Shown in pieces: positions 60,460 to 64,000 of a stretch of DNA of 64,000 bases. The notes under the pieces were generated by a model. The model was not told where the DNA came from. It made no database searches and was given only the letters and a program-made list of their open reading frames with translations. The DNA comes from DATEUP01 sp041485285. GTDB lineage: Archaea; Thermoplasmatota; DTKX01; DATEUP01. The translations under genes and the position numbers were made by a program. Every line of letters starts with the position of its first letter. Within the stretch, counting starts at the first letter, position 1. The DNA lies in the NCBI GenBank assembly GCA_041485285.1, contig JBGPJF010000006.1:12776-76775 (forward strand), given 5' to 3'.

Positions 60460-61386
60460 GTGGCGGGCAAGCGCAAGTCGGCCGCGCCGAAGAAGCCGGC
60501 CCTGAAGAAGGCGGCGGCCCCCAAGATCGCGGGCGTGCCATTCCTGAAGGTCGAGGGCCTGGGCAACGACTTCCTCATCGTCGACGCGGCGAAATTCGAC
60601 ATCCCCGAAACGGAAGCGTTTGCAAGGCGCGTGTGCGACCGCAACTTCGGCGTGGGGGCCGACGGGGTTCTTTACTACAAGCCCTCGAAGAAGGGCGACT
60701 TCACGATGCGCATCCTGAACTCCGACGGGTCGGAGGCCGAGATGTGCGGCAACGGGATCCGCTGCATGGCGCGGTGGGCCTACGAGACGGGCCGCGTGAG
60801 GGCCACGGAGATGAATGTGGAGACGCTGGGCGGGATGCGCGTGTGCCGGCTGAACCTGAACAAAGACGGCACCGTCGCCGACGTTACGGTTGACATGGGC
60901 GCCCCAAAGCTCGCGCGCTCGAACCTCCCGATGACGGGCCCGGGGACGTACCTCGGGCAGATGTTTGAGATGGAGCCGGGGCACACTGTTCCGGCGTCGG
61001 CGGTGTCGATGGGCAACCCGCACTTCATCCTCTTTACCCAGGCCTCCATCGAAAAGGCGAAGGAGATTGGCCCGCGGCTGGAGCGGCACGAGTGGTTCCC
61101 GCGGCGGACGAATGTGGAATTCGCAGAGCCGGTCTCCGGCCGCGAGATCAACCTCGTCGTGTGGGAGCGGGGCGCGGGCCTCACGCTCGCTTGCGGGACG
61201 GGCGCGTGCGCGGCCGCGGTTGCCTCGGCACTCGGGTCGTACACGGAATTCGACCGCGAGGTAAAGGTCAATCTGCCCGGCGGGTCGCTGTTCATCACGG
61301 TTCCGAAGGACCTCTCGCGCGTTTGGATGCGGGGGCCGGCGACGTTCGTGTTTGCCGGACAGCTCGACCCGCGCAACTTCACCTGA
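60460..61386 (+). CDS. dapF: Diaminopimelate epimerase with basic N-terminal tail
   Basis: 308 residues from GTG 60460, immediately after the lysA stop. The catalytic cysteines are in NSDGSEAEMCGNGIRC and LACGTGACAAA; the N-terminal motif VEGLGNDFLIVDA is conserved. It converts LL-diaminopimelate to the meso form without cofactor. The first 25 residues are a Lys/Ala/Pro tail (KSAAPKKPALKKAAAPK) that bacterial DapF lacks; a later start is not available as ATG/GTG in this stretch except the first codon, so the tail is probably real. Confidence 0.92.
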   Translation: MAGKRKSAAPKKPALKKAAAPKIAGVPFLKVEGLGNDFLIVDAAKFDIPETEAFARRVCDRNFGVGADGVLYYKPSKKGDFTMRILNSDGSEAEMCGNGIRCMARWAYETGRVRATEMNVETLGGMRVCRLNLNKDGTVADVTVDMGAPKLARSNLPMTGPGTYLGQMFEMEPGHTVPASAVSMGNPHFILFTQASIEKAKEIGPRLERHEWFPRRTNVEFAEPVSGREINLVVWERGAGLTLACGTGACAAAVASALGSYTEFDREVKVNLPGGSLFITVPKDLSRVWMRGPATFVFAGQLDPRNFT

Positions 61387-61395
61387 GGTGCTCCC

Positions 61396-62562
61396 GTGGC
61401 CGACGCCCCGAAGACCCCGTATGCGCGGCGCATCGAGCGGCTGCCGCTCTACCTCTTTGCCGAGATGGAGCGGAAGATCGAGGCGAAGAAGCGCGCAGGG
61501 GTCGACGTCATTTCGCTCGGCATCGGCGACCCCGACCTCCCGCCCCCGCTGTTCATCGTGGACGCATTGAAGTCACACCTAACCGACCCGGCGTGCCACG
61601 GCTACCCGACTTCGCGAGGCGAACGGCGCATCCGCGAGGCGGTCGCGCGTTGGATGAAGGGGCGGTTCGGCGTCGAGGTGGATCCCGAGAGCGAGGTCTG
61701 CGTGACGGTCGGCTCGAAGGAAGGCCTTTCGAACTTGTCGCGTGCCTACGTCAACCCCGGCGACAGGGTGGCGGCCACGAACCCCGGGTACCCCGTGTAC
61801 CGCCAGTCCGCGTCGCTGCTCAACGACGCAGAAAACGTGATGCTGCCGCTCACGAAAACGGGCGCATTCCTGCCCGACCTGAACCTCGTGAAGGGGTGCA
61901 AGATGTTCTTCTTCGGCTACCCGAACAACCCGACCGGCGCAATTGCCCCCGAGATGTTCTGGAAGGCCGTGGGGATGCTCGCGGACCTGCACCCCGAGAC
62001 GGTGGTCGTGTCCGACCACGCGTACTGCGAGATGACCTACGACGACTACCGGTCGCCCTCGCTCCTGCAGTACACGCGAGAGGGGGTGGAGTTCCACTCG
62101 ATGTCGAAGGTGTTCAACATGACAGGCTACCGTGTGGGGTTCGCGGTGGGCCGCAAGGACATCATCGCGGGGCTCGAGAAAGTGAAGTCGAACCTCGACT
62201 CGGGGACGCCGATGTGGATTCAGGAGGCGATGAAGGCAGGGCTCGAGGCCTACAAAGGCGCGCAACCGCCGAAGGAAGTCAACGAGAATCTGGCCATCTA
62301 CAAGAAGCGCCGCGACCTGATGGTCGCCGGCCTCAACAAGATGGGACTGAAAGTCGAGGCGCCCAAAGGGACGTTTTACCTGTGGGTCGAGGTCGGCAAG
62401 GACGAAGCGCTCTTCTGCGAGAAGGCGCTCGACGCGGGCGTCGTGGTGACGCCCGGCCGCGGGTTCGGGGAGCACGGGAAGGGGTTCGTGCGGATTGCGC
62501 TGACGCAGCCGGAGGCGAAGCTGAAGGTCTGCCTCGAGCGCCTCGGACACGCTTGGGCCTAG
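61396..62562 (+). CDS. dapL: LL-diaminopimelate aminotransferase
   Basis: 388 residues from GTG 61396, 9 bp after dapF. Fold-type I aminotransferase: SLGIGDPDLPPP, the PLP Asp/Tyr region FGYPNNPTGAIAP, VVVSDHAYCEMTYDD, and the PLP lysine in HSMSKVFNMTGYRVGF. In operon with dapA, dapB, dapF and lysA and lacking dapC/D/E, this is best read as DapL, which converts tetrahydrodipicolinate directly to LL-diaminopimelate. Its stop shares CTAG with the convergent lipoprotein gene. Confidence 0.88.
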   Translation: MADAPKTPYARRIERLPLYLFAEMERKIEAKKRAGVDVISLGIGDPDLPPPLFIVDALKSHLTDPACHGYPTSRGERRIREAVARWMKGRFGVEVDPESEVCVTVGSKEGLSNLSRAYVNPGDRVAATNPGYPVYRQSASLLNDAENVMLPLTKTGAFLPDLNLVKGCKMFFFGYPNNPTGAIAPEMFWKAVGMLADLHPETVVVSDHAYCEMTYDDYRSPSLLQYTREGVEFHSMSKVFNMTGYRVGFAVGRKDIIAGLEKVKSNLDSGTPMWIQEAMKAGLEAYKGAQPPKEVNENLAIYKKRRDLMVAGLNKMGLKVEAPKGTFYLWVEVGKDEALFCEKALDAGVVVTPGRGFGEHGKGFVRIALTQPEAKLKVCLERLGHAWA

Positions 62563-63647
62563 ACCACTGGCGGCGGCGGGATCAATTCCGGGGGCGTGGC
62601 TCCGGCATCGGCAAACGTGAACTCGAGTCGCCACACATTGGGTTCCACAAACACGGAGGACACCGCGAAGGCCGAGCCGTTGTCGGCGAGGAAAACGCGG
62701 ATCGGCATGACCGCGCCAAATCCGAGGTCCCGTTGAAGGTCGGCGACGTCGACCACCTGGACATAATCACGCGGCTGGCTGTTGCAGACATCGCCCGAGC
62801 AGCCGGAAACCCAGAACTGCGCGTGAACGGCGGCAAATCTGCCGTTGCTTGAGACGAAGAGGCGGTCGGGCGTGTCCTGCCCGGGTTGCTGGCGGTCGGA
62901 GGTGTGCGGAGCCGCCCAGTTCTGTGCCGTCCCCGGGCTGACCGTGAGGTTGAGGATCATGAGCAGGCCCATGCGTTGGAAGGGGTGTTGCCAGACGAAC
63001 CCCGCGCGGCCGTCGCCTGCGACCTCGACGTCGCCGATCCTTGGAACTTCCGCGACAAGGTCGCCGGACGGGTTGTAAAACCGCGTCGAGTTGCCCGCGG
63101 TCCCGACGATGCTTGCCGTGTCGGAGGCACTGATGTCGGCGCCACGCATGTTCCCGCTCACCGGGATCGGGAAGTCTTCCCCCGTGAGGGTGCTGTGCAC
63201 CGCGGCGCTGCCGTTGTTGTATGAGAGGGCAAGGAGGGTGCCGTTTTCCGCGGGCTCCATCCAATGGATCCCTTCCGAGGCCACCGGGGGCGTCCAGTTC
63301 CACAGGCGTTGACCTTCCGTGCTGAGGACGGTGACGTTGTCGTGGATGAACGAAAGGAGCGTCCCGTTGGGGAGGAAAAAGATCCCGCACCCATGCGCGG
63401 CGGCGCATTGCAACGGGGCCGCGCCCATCTGCCAAGCGCGCACCATCGTCCCGTTGATGCTCCACAGCTGGAACGCGCCATTGGAAGAGAGGAGGCCGAC
63501 GGTCTGCCCGTCGGGGCTTAGCCCGGCCTCGACGACCTCGAAGGCGGCGCGTGGATCGATGATGACCGTGCGGAAGCCGGTGCCCTCCCGCACTTGGCCG
63601 TCCCTATCCCAATTCACCGGGGGATCGATGCACCCCGCGGTCAGCAC
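62559..63647 (-). CDS. Propeller-like lipoprotein, 5' end uncertain
   Basis: 362 residues from GTG 63647 (LTAGCIDPP). The product has repeated short strands with N-G-T/S-x-L/V loops (LSSNGAFQLWSINGTMV; FFLPNGTLLSFIHDN), consistent with a secreted beta-propeller of PQQ/WD-like type. The Cys after LTAG is a lipobox, but starting at 63647 leaves no hydrophobic signal. In the same frame further upstream the codons read A-L-A-L-V-A-L-A-V-L-P-V, a perfect signal core, yet no ATG, GTG or TTG exists in frame; ATG 63697 is one base out of frame. This suggests a small frameshift or assembly error in the leader. Confidence 0.65.
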   Translation of the reverse strand: MLTAGCIDPPVNWDRDGQVREGTGFRTVIIDPRAAFEVVEAGLSPDGQTVGLLSSNGAFQLWSINGTMVRAWQMGAAPLQCAAAHGCGIFFLPNGTLLSFIHDNVTVLSTEGQRLWNWTPPVASEGIHWMEPAENGTLLALSYNNGSAAVHSTLTGEDFPIPVSGNMRGADISASDTASIVGTAGNSTRFYNPSGDLVAEVPRIGDVEVAGDGRAGFVWQHPFQRMGLLMILNLTVSPGTAQNWAAPHTSDRQQPGQDTPDRLFVSSNGRFAAVHAQFWVSGCSGDVCNSQPRDYVQVVDVADLQRDLGFGAVMPIRVFLADNGSAFAVSSVFVEPNVWRLEFTFADAGATPPELIPPPPVV

Positions 63648-63777
63648 GGGCAGGACGGCGAGGGCTACGAGCGCAAGCGCCTGCGTGCGGCGGCCATGCC
63701 CCGGATACGCCGCTATCCGACCACCGCCGTGCCTTGGGGCGGGGGGGGAGAAGAGCGTTTTGGCACTGTTACGCCGT

Positions 63778-64000
63778 TCAATGGTTGTAATGCATCTGCC
63801 CCTTGCGCGCGACCGCGTGCACGCGGTTGCGACTGAGGTCGGTAACGAACTCGTCGACCGACTTGGCGTCGATGAACGCGAGGTCGGCGAATTTTCCCTC
63901 CTCGATCGTGCCGACCGTGTGCCCCTTGCCCAGCGAGCAGGCGGCGTTCAGGGTGGCCGCCGTAAGCGCCACCTTCGGCGGCGTGCGCATCGAGTAGACC
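63778..64000 (-). CDS. Amidohydrolase (imidazolonepropionase-like), 5' part outside window
   Basis: The frame is open through the end of the window, and only the last 74 residues are seen. ALTAATLNAACSLG followed by VGTIEEGKFADLAFID is the C-terminal signature of metal-dependent amidohydrolases, closest by eye to imidazolonepropionase (HutI) or similar deaminases. The catalytic metal-binding part is not in the window, so the substrate cannot be named. Confidence 0.65.
   Translation of the reverse strand, partial: VYSMRTPPKVALTAATLNAACSLGKGHTVGTIEEGKFADLAFIDAKSVDEFVTDLSRNRVHAVARKGQMHYNH

Noticed and set aside
58711..61089. Open frame of 792 codons on the minus strand
   Set aside because: Antisense to lysC, lysA and dapF; Arg/His/Val-rich with no motif.

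Overview
The window is a GC-rich archaeal chromosome segment, most likely from an uncultured member of the Thermoplasmatota (Euryarchaeota). Evidence for Archaea: RNA polymerase subunit K followed by archaeal ribosomal protein S2 and a MEMO-family gene, a pyruvoyl-dependent arginine decarboxylase, a Ras-like small GTPase, a tRNA gene without encoded CCA, TATA-type promoters placed about 26 nt before start codons (leaderless style), and many large N-glycosylation-sequon-rich surface proteins with C-terminal membrane anchors. The lineage assignment is inference; no rRNA is present.

Layout. 1-3.9 kb (minus): a V4R/PAS sensory protein cut by the window edge and a tungstate-type ABC transporter (tupABC). 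4.0-4.8 kb: a VapBC-like toxin-antitoxin pair with a clear palindromic operator. 5.2-5.9 kb: a RimI-like acetyltransferase. 5.9-12.1 kb: a cluster that seems to revolve around glutamate/dipeptide stereochemistry: a fold-type II PLP enzyme, a DUF1611/DgcN-type protein and a PP-loop/zinc protein (possibly MurL-like) in one operon, then a small HExxH metallopeptidase, an unknown protein and a dipeptide epimerase (DgcA type). 12.2-37.9 kb: a surface/signalling island with two small secreted proteins, two SBBP beta-propeller membrane proteins (one carrying winged-helix DNA-binding domains), a partial duplication of the small secreted genes, a Ras-like GTPase, a polytopic membrane protein and a roughly 3,700-residue giant with 16 propeller-like repeats, 18 FN3 domains, seven or eight membrane helices and a cytoplasmic tail. 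The giant and the winged-helix receptor share the same C-terminal cytoplasmic domain.

38-44 kb: an M14-type carboxypeptidase-like protein, a probable Re-citrate synthase directly followed by isocitrate dehydrogenase (a short oxidative TCA operon), a slipin and a two-domain VOC protein. 44.1-49.7 kb: arginine decarboxylase, tRNA-Val(UAC), a beta-helix surface protein, methylmalonyl-CoA epimerase and a PKD-domain surface protein. 50-55.4 kb: rpoK-rpsB-MEMO, a zinc-ribbon protein with an unknown partner, a small ferredoxin-fold protein and two dehydrogenase-like proteins. 55.6-62.6 kb: a complete lysine operon of the DapL (diaminopimelate aminotransferase) type headed by an Lrp/AsnC regulator: dapA-dapB-lysC-lysA-dapF-dapL; only asd is absent from the window. 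The end holds a propeller-like lipoprotein and the 3' end of an amidohydrolase.

No transposase, integrase, CRISPR array or rRNA was seen. The most notable candidates for new biology are the receptor/GTPase island with its shared cytoplasmic domain, and the glutamate-stereochemistry cluster in an organism with no other sign of peptidoglycan genes here.
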